Below, in pieces: positions 37,791 through 48,472 of a stretch of 64,000 nucleotides of DNA. Location: positions 742,984 through 806,983 of the forward strand of contig JAAOMT010000200.1 of assembly GCA_016748015.1 (NCBI GenBank), in the 5' to 3' direction. This DNA comes from Geosiphon pyriformis (lineage: Eukaryota; Glomeromycota; Glomeromycetes; Archaeosporales; Geosiphonaceae). Under the pieces are notes generated by a model. That model worked only from the letters and a program-made list of their open reading frames with translations. It did not search any database and was not told the origin of the DNA. The position numbers and the translations under genes were made by a program. Within the stretch, counting starts at the first letter, position 1. The number at the start of each line of letters is the position of its first letter.

Positions 37791-40700
37791 TTATTTTTTA
37801 TTTTAATTTTAATATAATTAATTTATATATAATAAGTAATTAATAAAATAATATTTATTTTATTTTATTTTACAAATAAGATTTAATTAATAATATTTTT
37901 AATATTAAATAATACAATTATTTATTAAAAACTACTTTTTTATATAAAAAACTATTAGCATTAATTTTTCAAATATTAAATTTTTTATTAATAATATAAT
38001 AAAATTTATTAAATTTAAACAATTTTTATATGTTTATTACATATTTTAAATTGGTTTTTAAAATTTGTAATTAATTATTATTATTATTATTTTTGAAAAT
38101 AAATAAAATTTATTAATTAAAAAAATTTATTAAGTTTATTAAAATATTTTAGATAATTAAACATTTGTATATTACTTATATTATATTATTTACCAATATT
38201 TTAATTATAAAAAATATAGTTTTATCTGTTTTATTTCCAATTTTATATAATAAAAAATATTATAGTATTTTATGTTTTTATTGTAAAAAAATTGAGTTTT
38301 TCAATTATTTTTTTTATGTAAAATAAATTTTAATATTGATAAAAATTATTAGAATCATATATTATTCTGTAAAAATTTATATTAGATCTGTATTTATTAT
38401 TATTTTGTATTTTATAGCTGTTTTATTTATATATATTTGATAATATATTATATATTGTTTTATATAAAAGTTTTGTTTTTAAAAAATAGTATCTAAAAGT
38501 TCTGTCTGTTTTTGGTAATAATAAGATTATTGTTGATAAAATCATAAATTTTTTATATAATTTAAGAATAATTTATCATAATAAAATATAATTGGTTTGA
38601 TTTAAGTTTAAGATAATTTTGAAAAAAAATAATTTAATATCTTGTAATAATTTAATATTTTTTGTTGTTTATAATTTATTATTACTGTTTTTTTAATAAT
38701 ATTATAAAATTACTAAGGTATTTGATATTTGTTTTTGTTTAGCTTAAATAATTAATTATATATAGAAAATATGTAATTGTGTCTAGTTTAGATTATTTAG
38801 TTTGATGTATTATGTTAGATAATATTTATATTTTATTGAAAAATTAATAAAAATAAATAAATAATTAAAAAACTAAATAAATTTTTTGTTTAATTTAATA
38901 TAATTTTTGCTTTATAAAATTATATATTTTTAACATATTTTAAAAAATTAATTATAATTTTTTATTTTTTTCAAAATTTTTTGGTTAATAAATTTATTAT
39001 ATAAATCAAAGTTTTTATTAATATATTTTTTAATATTAAAAGTATTTTATTTTTATTATAAACAATTAAAATATAATTAATAAAATCTTAAATAAAAGTT
39101 TTTTAACTGCTTAAATTAAAGTTATTAATTTAATATTAACAATAAATAAATATATATTTTTGTTGTCTTATTATTTAAAAAATATTTAATTGTTTTTAAT
39201 AATTTATTAAATTTTACTTTGTTTATTAATTTATTAAATGTATTTTTATGAATATATTAAAATAGTTTTTATTAATAAGTCTAATTTAATAACAAAATTT
39301 CAAATTTGCTTTTTTGTTTAATTTAACTTATTATAATTTTGTTAATTTTATTTATAATTTTTTTAAAACTTATTATTAATTTTTTATTATAAATTAATAA
39401 CTTAGAATAATTTTTTAAAATTTTTTTTTTATTTGTAATAAATAGTTTTATTTTTTTGTTAAATACTGTATTTTGTATTAAATTAGTTTTTCTAAATTTT
39501 TTTATTTTAAATTTTTTAATTTAAATATTAAAACATAAAAACTTATAGTTTTTAATTTTATATTTAATTCTTAATATTATAATTTTTTAAAATTTTTTTA
39601 ACTAATAATATTATTTAATTTATTAAAATTATTTATTTATTATTTAAATTATTGAGTTTTCTAATTTAATTAAATACTAAATTATGTAATTTAGTTTATA
39701 TATATTTCTATTTTATTTTAATAAATAAAAGTTAATCACTATTTATTATAATTTAATAATAAATATTTTAAAATAAATATATTTTTGCAATAATTAAAAA
39801 TTATCAGTTATTTAAGCCAATTAAAGTTATATTAAATATTTATAATTATAAAAACATTAATATTAATATTTTGGACTTCACTCGTAAAATATTAATAAAA
39901 AAAAAATAAATATATAAAAAAATAAATAACAAATCTTTTTAGATTTATGCAAAAATTTTTAAATTATTAAATAAATTAATATTATTAAATAACAAATTGT
40001 GTAATTTTAATTTTAATTTAAGCTTAATATATAATAATTATATACTTTTATAATTAGCAACAACCAAATTTTTAACAAATTTAATATTTTTAATATAAAT
40101 ATATTTAATATTACCAAAAAATTTCAAAGTCTTTTTATATCAATCTTTAAACACAAATTTTTTGTAAAAATTATATAAGCCAATTATTATTAACATAACT
40201 ATATAAAAACTTAAATATTATAAATAAGCCAATTAAAATAATTAAATAGAACAGATTAGAAATTTTTATACAAAAAAAACATAATTAAAGAATTTACTTT
40301 GTTATAATACATATATTTAATATTCAAATATAAGAAATTATATGGTTTTTTTGAATAATAATAAATTGTCTTTTATAAATTTGTAATTTTTTTTTATAAA
40401 AATCTTATTTTTATATTATAATTTATTAAACTATTTTTTTAATTTAATATTAAAAATATTTTATAATTAATATTAAAAAATTTTATTATAAAAAAATTTT
40501 TAATATTTTTTAATTTATAATTTTATTAAACTTTTAATAATCTAAAAATTTTTAAATTATAAATTTTAGTTGTATACTTGTAGGTATAAATTTTATTTTG
40601 TAAAGTTTTGATTAAAATTTTTTTTTGAAGATTATTTAATAATTTAATTATTTTATGTTTAATATATATATTTTTTTAAGATTATTATAAATATTGAATT

Positions 40701-41580
40701 TAATATTTTATCTTAATAAAAAATAAAATAAAATATTTTATTAATAAATAGATTAAAAATTATTAGTTTAAAGTATTAATAAATAAATATTAATTGTATT
40801 AAAAATTTGGCAAATTATTTATTTATAAAAAATAATTTTATTTATTAATTAATAAAAAAAAATTACAAAATTTTAAAAATAAATAATTTTTAATTAAGTT
40901 TTGTTTGTTTTTTTGTTAGTTATAACTACTTATATATATTTTTAATAATATAAATGTTTTTGTAAAAATATTTTTTTAACAATTATATTAATCATTTTGT
41001 GTTATTTTATGTTATTTTAAGTTATATTATATTATAATTAATTGTTTTATAATATTTTTAATTATTGTATGCTATTTTGTATTATTTATATTATAATTAA
41101 TTATTTTAATGTTTTGATTATTTTATTGTATTAATATATAAGTAATTAATTAATGCTGTTTAATTATAATTTTTAATTTTAATAATAATAATAATATTAA
41201 TTTTAAACAAATTTTCTGTTTTATTATTAATATTAATAGTTAAAAGTTTTTTTGGTTTTAAGTTTTTAATATTACTGTTTTTTTATTACTAATTTATTTT
41301 TAAAGTATATTTTTTATATTATATATAAATTTGTTTATAAAATAAATTTTTTTAATGTATTTTTATTACAATAAAAATCATTCTATTGCAAATATTTGTT
41401 TTAAAAATGTTGATATTATGCAATTAATTGAAATAGTTTTTAAAATTAAACCTGTAAAATTTATTGAAATGTTCAAAAATATTTCCTTATACTAATATGC
41501 TGTATCAAACTTTTTGCATCAAACCATATTATAATTAAAGATACTAAATATATATATATATATTATACCAAAATTTATAT
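37791..41580. other. Ultra-AT-rich transposon graveyard with LINE fragments
   Basis: No gene is seen. Minus-strand LINE similarity is readable at about 39060-39170, where the pattern AATAAAATCTTA...TTAATTAAAG-like...TTTAATATTA follows copy 2 at 26765-26815. It is also readable at about 39728-39850, which resembles the LINE 3' UTR of copy 3 (AAGCCAATTAAAGTTATATT against GGCCAATTAAGATAACACTA). The fragments are more decayed than copies 2 and 3. A small plus-strand LINE 3' tail lies at 39870-39911. Confidence 0.55.
39870..39911 (+). repeat. Short 3' tail of a LINE with A-run
   Basis: TTGGACTTCACTCGTAAAAT followed by an A-rich tail matches the last 40 bases of the LINE (GGACTTCATTCATAAAAC plus A-run at 14313-14350). 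It is oriented opposite to its surroundings and keeps CACTCG, whereas the long copy has CATTCA. It fits a strongly 5'-truncated later insertion. Confidence 0.5.
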
Positions 41581-41624
41581 TAACATAAAAAAAGAGCAAT
41601 ATATGCAATATCCTCCTCATGCGG

Positions 41625-42172
41625 TTGATATTGATCAGGATCCCGAATCCATCACGCGTATAATCCAATTAGATATGCAGCGAGCTCGGATGTTTTTCCT
41701 TAAATTCAAGTTTTCCTCGTGAGTTTTGTTTAAAACCATGAACAACATCTTTTTCAAACTCGAGTAGTCATTTTGTATACCGACCTTCTTGTCTTTATGG
41801 TATTTGATAATTGTCTTATAGAGGTATGAGCGGGAAAGGAAAGTCAGAACTAGGTCTGGTTTAGTCTCATTAAGAAAGATAGTATTTACAAGATGAACGG
41901 TGGCAGAAGTAACTTTAACAAAGGGAAAAGTAAATGTATCATCCTCCCGTATTTCGAGACCTATGCTCTGCGACTAAAGAGATGCCCAGTTGACCGATCT
42001 TTCTATCATAAATTTGGAGAAGTGCTTCTGCCTTATTCTTATTCCTAAAGTTCTGTTTCTGATTTTTCTGTTTGAACAGCTTTTCCTTGCTCACAAATAT
42101 CCTCTCATAATTATTGATAGCAAAATTACGAAGAAGGAATCTTGGTATGTAGTGATGATATTGATCTTCCAT
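41625..42172 (-). pseudogene. DUF4238-like protein relic
   Basis: ATG at 42172 opens MEDQYHHYIPRFLLRNFA, the typical start of DUF4238 proteins, whose function is unknown. It continues to LLQIYDRKIGQLGISLVAEH, then runs out of frame and stops at 41939. A second frame downstream (about 41900-41630) reads KVTSATVHLVNTIFLNETKP and DYSSLKKMLFMVLNKTHEEN, resembling the middle of the same family. At least one frameshift or deletion therefore separates the halves. The family is usually longer (about 300 aa). It is the first recognisable gene remnant after the AT-rich region. Confidence 0.65.
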
Positions 42173-42782
42173 TATAGTTTAAGACTTAGAAGAGCACCAT
42201 AATTAGGGTTTATATAAGCGTAAATGAGGCACAGGTATGCAAGGTCATCTTCACATGTGCTTTCATATTTCTCATAAATATATCACTTTTTTGAGAAATT
42301 TCTCTACCTTAAAAGGTACTTTGCAAGATATAGATGTTATTCTGGTCACTCCTGATAATCGTTGCCGTTATTGCCGTTGTTGCTGTTATAGTCATTATAG
42401 CTATAAAATGCATCGTTATTTTATAAAAATCAGGTATGAAACTCTCACCTTTGATTTTATTTACAAAAAAATCTTATATAAAAGAATGTAATAAAAAATC
42501 ATTAAAAAATATATACTAATATTAATTAAACAATATTTCAGATCCAGAAAAAAATTATACATCTGCAAACTAAAATTTATTACTTTCAATAATTTTTGAT
42601 TATCAAGATCAAAGAATTCAAAAAAACATGAATTCACTCTAGAATAGGAATTTAGGGTATTCAAGTAGAAAATCTTGTTTAATTAATCAAAAAGTTTACC
42701 AAGCCAGACAGCTTTTTATTATTGAGTAGAAAATAAAAAATATTGATTTATACTTTGATTAGATTTCTTTTATTTTTAAAAT
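42173..42782. other. Intergenic, no gene recognised
   Basis: Upstream flank of the DUF4238 relic. It contains AT-rich stretches, a Cys/Tyr-repetitive GTTGCCGTTATTGCCGTTG-like tract near 42361, and no supported reading frame. Confidence 0.4.
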
Positions 42783-42935
42783 ATGGAGTATGGTCACCTC
42801 CAGAATAAATATTTATATAACAATTTATCAGCAGAATTATGCCTGACCAAAGAGGAACTCATGCAATTTGCTAAACTTTTCTGCTATCTTCTTGATAAAA
42901 CTTTGAATGCTAGTAGTGAAATAAAAGAAAGTTAA
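42783..42935 (+). CDS. Possible 50-aa small ORF
   Basis: ATG to TAA reads MEYGHLQNKYLYNNLSAELC then LTKEELMQFAKLFCYLLDKT, with mixed codons and a plausible amphipathic helix. Its end lies 45 bp from the stop of the convergent 153-aa gene. I recognise no family. It may be a real small protein, an exon or a chance ORF. Confidence 0.22.
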   Translation: MEYGHLQNKYLYNNLSAELCLTKEELMQFAKLFCYLLDKTLNASSEIKES

Positions 42936-42980
42936 ATCCATTTGTAAGATTAAAGAAAAGTACAATTCAGACATGATCAT

Positions 42981-43599
42981 TTACTTTGCAGAAATATCGT
43001 GAATTTTGTTTTGAATCCAAGTCCACAGGCTTTTAAAAAAATTAATAATATCATCGAATAGTTCGCTCAACCAGTTCATAAGTCGGCCGATCAAAGCTGT
43101 ACTCCAGGAAATAAAATCTTTGTACATTTTGATATTCTCACCATAGGCTTATGAATGTGGGAGTGGTCAGATGACAGGATTTAATAACTTATATAATTTC
43201 AGTGAAAATGGAAGTTACCTTCACGCTTTCTTTCATATTCCTCCTCTGTTTCATTGGGGGTTTTCACTGGCTTTGTGGGCTTTTTGCTAATGACATATTC
43301 CTCTATTTTTTTAGATTTTTCAAGGAACAAAGTGTTAAGAGCTTCGAAACGCTTATGTACAAATTCCTCCATCTCATCCGCATTCATATTTTCCACTTCT
43401 TCCTGAACTTTTTTCGCCTGAAATGTAACATCCATAAAGAGAAGAATAACCTAGATTAAATGGACAAGTTTAATGCAAAAAAAGATATTCCTACTATAAG
43501 TACCTTCTCGTCGAACTCACTCTTGGCATCATTTTGCAAAACGAGCACCAGTTTTTGAACACCTTGGCGAGCACCTATGAGTGTCATGGTATTAGACAT
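42981..43599 (-). CDS. Three-exon orphan protein (153 aa), coiled-coil with amphipathic tail
   Basis: Exons are 43599-43504, 43417-43219 and 43147-42981 on the minus strand. Both introns are GT-AG and the exon lengths (96, 199, 167) keep frame to a TAA. Residues 1-32 read MSNTMTLIGARQGVQKLVLV and onward. Residues 33-98 are charged and heptad-like (KKVQEEVENMNADEMEEFVH). There is a KPTKPVKTPNETEEE linker. The last 45 residues form a Trp-rich amphipathic segment (SWSTALIGRLMNWLSELF then DDIINFFKSLWTWIQNKI). No signal peptide or classic transmembrane helix is seen. I do not recognise the family. Membrane-surface binding by the tail is only an inference. Confidence 0.7.
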
Positions 43600-44009
43600 T
43601 TTAAATTTTGGGAGTTTGGAATGAGCGATTAATGAAAATATTCTAATAAAATCTTTATCATTTTATGAAGTTCCCATCCTGCATTACCTAATTAACGACA
43701 TTTTTTTTGACAACACGACGTATCGGAGTTCAGATTTCTTCATAAAAACAGAAACTTGCGCAACAAATTTTTTTACGGATTAATCAATTAACTGAGCATG
43801 TGAAATTCCAAGAAAAATCTCATCCGAAATTCACATTGGTAGTATGTATATTCAAGTAATCCAGAATCGGAAGGACTTTTACCTTTAACTGAATGATATC
43901 CAGGCCCGTCATTCATTATGCTGTAGTACTCTGCAAATAAATGCGGATCTGTTTTGCTTCTATGTATGATACACAGCCATTCTTTGCTTAATAGCAGAAA
44001 TGTATTAAA

Positions 44010-44735
44010 CTATTTAAAAATTAAGATTCCGGGATTGCATAAATGATCATTGATTATTGTTCTTCGGGTCCAGGTGAGCAACTCCTGAGCACGTTCCGGA
44101 TTTTTTTTCCATCGAAAACAATTGTCGAGGGATGTCCGTTTATCTGAGGCCTTTAGCATAATCGGGCGCAAACCGGATGCATATATTTGTGGATCATAAG
44201 AAATTCCAAGAGTTGTAACTTCAGCTGGCCTTATGCAGCGCATTACCATTACGTCTGCAAGAGCTTGTATGCTAGGGAGCTCGATGGTATCATAATTTTG
44301 GAGCCTTACACTAACAGCTTCTAAACTAAAATGATCAGGAAAGGGGACGCCATTTCCCGCAAGAAGCTTACAATCCGCATTTTGCTTCTTATTTTAAGCC
44401 AGAGTGATTGAAGAATCCATGTAGCATTGAATACTTCTTCAGAAGCTCCTTTTATATACAGTTCATGCCGAAGTCGTTTAAGACTTGAATCAATTGCAAC
44501 AAGGTCCTCTAGCGTCACAGACATACCCTCAAGCAAACTCGTATGACATGCTTCACAAGCTGGGTCGGCAGATTCCATAATTTCTCAAGCTTTGGCCCTC
44601 AAAGTAGTCAGCTTGGCCTGTTTTCTCTGATCTGACAGGAGCGCAGGTATTTGTTTTGGGCTGAATTTGAGTTTCCAAAGACAGGCTCTTGCGTTTTTAT
44701 CAATGTTCCAGCCAGAAATATTAAGTAGCTAGTTA
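44010..44735 (-). pseudogene. Broken gene of an unidentified, probably lineage-specific family
   Basis: The minus frame begins near 44730 with SGWNIDKNARACLWKLKFSP and meets TGA near 44585. It continues through MESADPACEACHTSLLEGMS and ATWILQSLWLKIRSKMRIVS, then shifts frame at a CCCCTTT run near 44346. It resumes as PFPDHFSLEAVSVRLQNYDT and LPSIQALADVMVMRCIRPAE, and ends at 44010. One stop and one frameshift therefore break one protein of about 240 residues. I believe such sequences are multicopy in Rhizophagus, but cannot name the family. A link to tyrosine-recombinase-like proteins is only a possibility. Confidence 0.55.
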
Positions 44736-46842
44736 GAAGTAATTATGATTATGTATCTATTAGATTATTTCAAAATTATAAAAGTTATTTTGGAAAAACT
44801 GAAATTTTCAGCCAAATTTATTTGACAGTTTTTCAATTTTACCTTAATACTATTAAAGTTAGGCAAATTTTAATAAAATAAACAATTACAATAATTAATT
44901 CAATGATAATTAATTATAACCAGTTATATTTTTAGTTTAATAGTTATAATTGTTAGTTAAATATCTGTTGAGAAGGTTCTTATTACTTTTTAGTTTTTTC
45001 AAGATTATTTTCAAAAAGATATGAAATATCAAATATTGAAGACATTATAAAAAAATAATAAATTTTAAAAAATATATTTTTTTTATTTAATAATAAAATA
45101 TAACATTATTTAATAAAAATCATTTAAATAATAATAATAATAATAATAATAATACGAATAATAAGAATAATAATTATAATCAATGATATAAAAATTTTTG
45201 TATTATATGATTATCACCCAATGTTGGAAACGAAATCATTTCGTCATATATTTGCTTGAATTGACTTCAAAATCTCATATTCTTTTGCTGAAAATTTTTT
45301 TAGCAAAAAATATAAACTCACAACCATTTTCTTACATTCAAAAAATATCCCAGTATTATCAGAATTTAAAATTTTTGCCGCTGTAACGCCAAATAAGTGA
45401 TTGAGAAATGAGCAAAAGATTTGAGCTATAATAAAGTTTAATAAACAATAATACTTTGTAACACCATTGCGCTTTGAATTTCAATACCAACCTTATTAAG
45501 TGGTGCCACTATTCCTTCTATCATGGATAACAAAAGGATCACTTGATTACGAAAATAATCGTTGGGGTAAATGAGATTGGGGGTGATTGAATTTAAAATC
45601 TATTTCATCGGATTTTTCAATTATAAATTGTGATCAAAACTATTCGATTAACAACGTGTGAGCTTCGTAAATGGAAATATTAATTTCTGATCATAATTTT
45701 TTAACGAAAGAAACAAGTAATCATTTCTTGATTTAAGATTTGGTTTCACTTCAAAATTCTATGAATAAAAGATAATTTTATGACCGTGCGCTGTCACGAA
45801 AGTAAAATTTTCAATGAAAATTAGCCGTGCATAAGATTTAAGGTTGTGTTGGATGAAAAGGTGAATAAAGCCAGTTTATTGCATTTCAGGAGTTATCAAA
45901 CAAGGGGTGTATTCTTTGGAGGTATACCGAAAAGAGAGTTTCCAAAGCGGTTATGGCTAATGATAGTAATTGACTCCCGACCAATTTTACGATTACCTAT
46001 GTCAAGCATCACCAAAGTTACTAACTATTCATGTCCCATTTAAGTGGTAATCTACCAAAACCTTTGTTACCTCTTTTAAGAAAAGAACATCCATAATTTT
46101 AAAATTAGAAACGAGTTTCAATTAAATGGTTAAAAATTTCCTCGAGATTAAGTTTTCATAAATGTGAAATGACGCACTCAAAAACTAAATGAATTTTTGA
46201 TAATCCTACTCATTGATTTTAGGAATAGTGTCTTACTATTATCGCAGGCAGTAAAAAAAACGAAACAAAAGAAATTAGTTAAACAATGTGATTCAGTGTG
46301 CAATAGTTGTAACCGACACCTGTTTAAACAATTATACCAATTTGGCCCATGTAACAGGTTGTTTTGAAACGATTTTATCTAAATGTTACTAGCAACAAAG
46401 AAAAAAAAAAGGTAAACAGTGAATGTTCTAATATTATAAAAAATCTATTGGTCAGTCTTCCCTAATTTATTGTTACACATAAATCTAAACCCGATTAAAA
46501 CAAGTTGAATAGCGAAAGACAATAATTGGCGTAAAAATGTTTATGTATGTATGTATGTTGCTTAGTTTAATTCCTTACGACCGAGCTTTTCGCACCAATT
46601 GTCGATGTTCCGCCCATCCATCAAAAAAACGCGTGTATCAAAATAGATTATCAGTGACACTTTATTGCTGATATCAATTAATGATTTAAAAACGGTATCA
46701 TCCCCTCCAAACCCTTTTTAATTGTGTGCAAAAAAAAAAAAAGATATTACATCTTCCACCTTGCCCTCTTGAAAACCGAAACGTTTTTGTACAAAATAGC
46801 CTTTGTAGATAATTTTTAACGACTATACATTAAAATTTCAAA
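44736..46842. other. Intergenic region with one doubtful exon-like stretch
   Basis: AT-rich up to about 45190, then mixed sequence. The ORF at 45846-46043 (MLDEKVNKASLLHFRSYQTR) matches nothing I know. Bases 46749-46842, just before the next gene, look like a 5' leader. Confidence 0.4.
45438..45602 (-). CDS. Possible orphan exon
   Basis: A 54-codon minus-strand frame without ATG reads TPNLIYPNDYFRNQVILLLS then MIEGIVAPLNKVGIEIQSAM, ending at TAA. The composition looks coding, unlike the surroundings. It could be a terminal exon of an undetected gene or a relic. Confidence 0.22.
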
Positions 46843-47835
46843 ATGGCAATTGTTCCTACTATCATCAAAATTTCTAACGTTTTAGCGTACGTTTTCCTGC
46901 TCTCTGCTAACATCTACTCGGTTGCTGGTCCTGTAAAGGTAAAAATTTAAAACCTTTGAAAGGCTCCATTAAAAAAAAATGATTTCTTGCTAAATAATGA
47001 TACTGTAAATGTTTTGTTGGTCATTTTTCTAAAGCCTTTATATTGTTTAAAATGGTTTAACAACTGAAATATATTTTCTTCCTTTGATTAAAATTAAAAG
47101 TCACTTTCTTTTCAACCTATTCTTTCCCTTTGAATTTAACAGGAAGATTCTCCATGGACAGATAATCATAAAACATTCATTACCCCGGCGCCATTTGCCT
47201 TCTGGATTTGGGGATTAATTCACACCCTCTTCTTTGGTTTCATTATCTATCAATGGTTTAGCAGTGCTAGTGAAACAGTTGTCGATGGTGTTGGCTGGCA
47301 CTTTGTTGGGATCTCGGTGTTGAACACAATCTGGGTCCTTTTATGGCAGAATGACCATCTCATTTGGTCATGGATTGTAATACTCATCACTGCCTCCCAA
47401 GTCTCGTTTGTTTATTACAGCATTAAGAACAAATATCCTTCAACAGGGTTCGCTGATGCCCTCTGGATTCACGCTCCAATATCTTTATACCACGCCTGGA
47501 TCTTGGTTATCGTTGTCATTAACACTTTCGCTGCCTTCACTGCCGAAGCCGGTGAAAATGAAAAACCAACCCTCATCACGAATATCTTGGTCTTCTTGGG
47601 CTTGTTATTCTTGGAATCCACCGCAGTTGGATACATTGAATTGGGTAAAGGAGACGCTGCTGGTGCTCTCGTCATCGCCTGGACCTTGTTCGCAATCTTT
47701 GCGGAACAAAAGTCTAAATTCATCCACTGGTCTGCCCTCGTCTTCGCCGTCCTCACCCTTTTCCATTCAGTCAAACCACTTGTCAAGAAATACTTCTTTA
47801 ACTCACACGCTGAAAATGCACCATTGTTGGGATAA
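46843..47835 (+). CDS. TspO/MBR-like (tryptophan-rich sensory protein-like) membrane protein
   Basis: Two exons, 46843-46938 and 47143-47835, joined in phase across a GT-AG intron, give 262 aa. Exon 1 encodes a hydrophobic start (MAIVPTIIKISNVLAYVFLL). Exon 2 contains TPAPFAFWIWGLIHTLFFGF and VLNTIWVLLWQNDHLIWSWI. These resemble the P-x-x-x-F-x-x-x-W and L-N-x-x-W signatures of TspO-related tryptophan-rich proteins. About six or seven membrane segments alternate with short loops. The C-terminus is short and polar (FFNSHAENAPLLG). TspO proteins bind porphyrins or sterols and sit in mitochondrial or ER membranes, but ligand and location here are not shown by sequence. Codon use is more GC-rich than the surroundings, as expected for an expressed gene. 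The assignment rests on motif resemblance. Confidence 0.72.
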
Positions 47836-48298
47836 ATCTTTATAATTAAGGGCGAATTACTTCTTTTCTTTCAGATATCATTTTTTATTTTATTTTACTT
47901 CAACTCTTTCTTGAGTCATATATAACAATAGTTCAGTTATTGTTTAAAAATGTTTATTTGGACACAAACGCAATATATCAAAAATGATTATGTTAATAGT
48001 ATCGGTTTCTAATTTAGAATATTTTATATTTTAAAATAGGAAAACGTTTTTACTGTTGTAATAAACCAAAGTATCTGTACTCTTTCCCGCTCAAACAATT
48101 TCTTACTAGTATCAGTTGAATTCGACGGTGAATATCTTGATATAATTTAAGTCAAAAAACCTTAATCAATCTCTAACCCACTTGAATTAAAGGATTGGGC
48201 GCGACATGAGCTTAAATTCCTATTTGTAATCGTGTGTGTGTGTGTGTGTGTGAATTCTATTCGATTAGTTTGGGGAAAAATAAGTAAAAGTTAAGAAT
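47836..48298. other. Intergenic: 3' region and GT microsatellite
   Basis: Contains AATAAA near 48060, a possible polyadenylation signal, and a GT run at about 48232-48252. No gene is seen. Confidence 0.4.
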
Positions 48299-48472
48299 AT
48301 GGTCGAGTACCAAGTTGCTAAGGCTCGTATCCAACAAGGTACTCATTCCGAAGCACATGTACGATGGCGTTCCAAACATGTATGCAATGAAAACCCGATC
48401 ACCAAATCTAGATGGAATGTTTATAAAGAAGCTGTGAATTTAATATCCTTCATGAGAATGAAAGTCCTATGA
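48299..48472 (+). CDS. Possible 57-aa small protein
   Basis: ATG to TGA reads MVEYQVAKARIQQGTHSEAH then VRWRSKHVCNENPITKSRWN, ending FMRMKVL. Base composition is clearly higher in G+C than either flank, which favours a real exon or small gene. No membrane segment or known motif is seen. It could be the first exon of a longer gene, but no continuation was found. Confidence 0.35.
   Translation: MVEYQVAKARIQQGTHSEAHVRWRSKHVCNENPITKSRWNVYKEAVNLISFMRMKVL

Noticed and set aside
45846-46043. 65-aa ORF (MLDEKVNKASLLHFRSYQTR...)
   Set aside because: No family resemblance, no splice partner and no context support.
47408-47845. 145-aa plus and 105-aa minus ORFs overlapping the TspO-like gene
   Set aside because: They are shadows of exon 2 of that gene, which has the better composition, motifs and splice structure.
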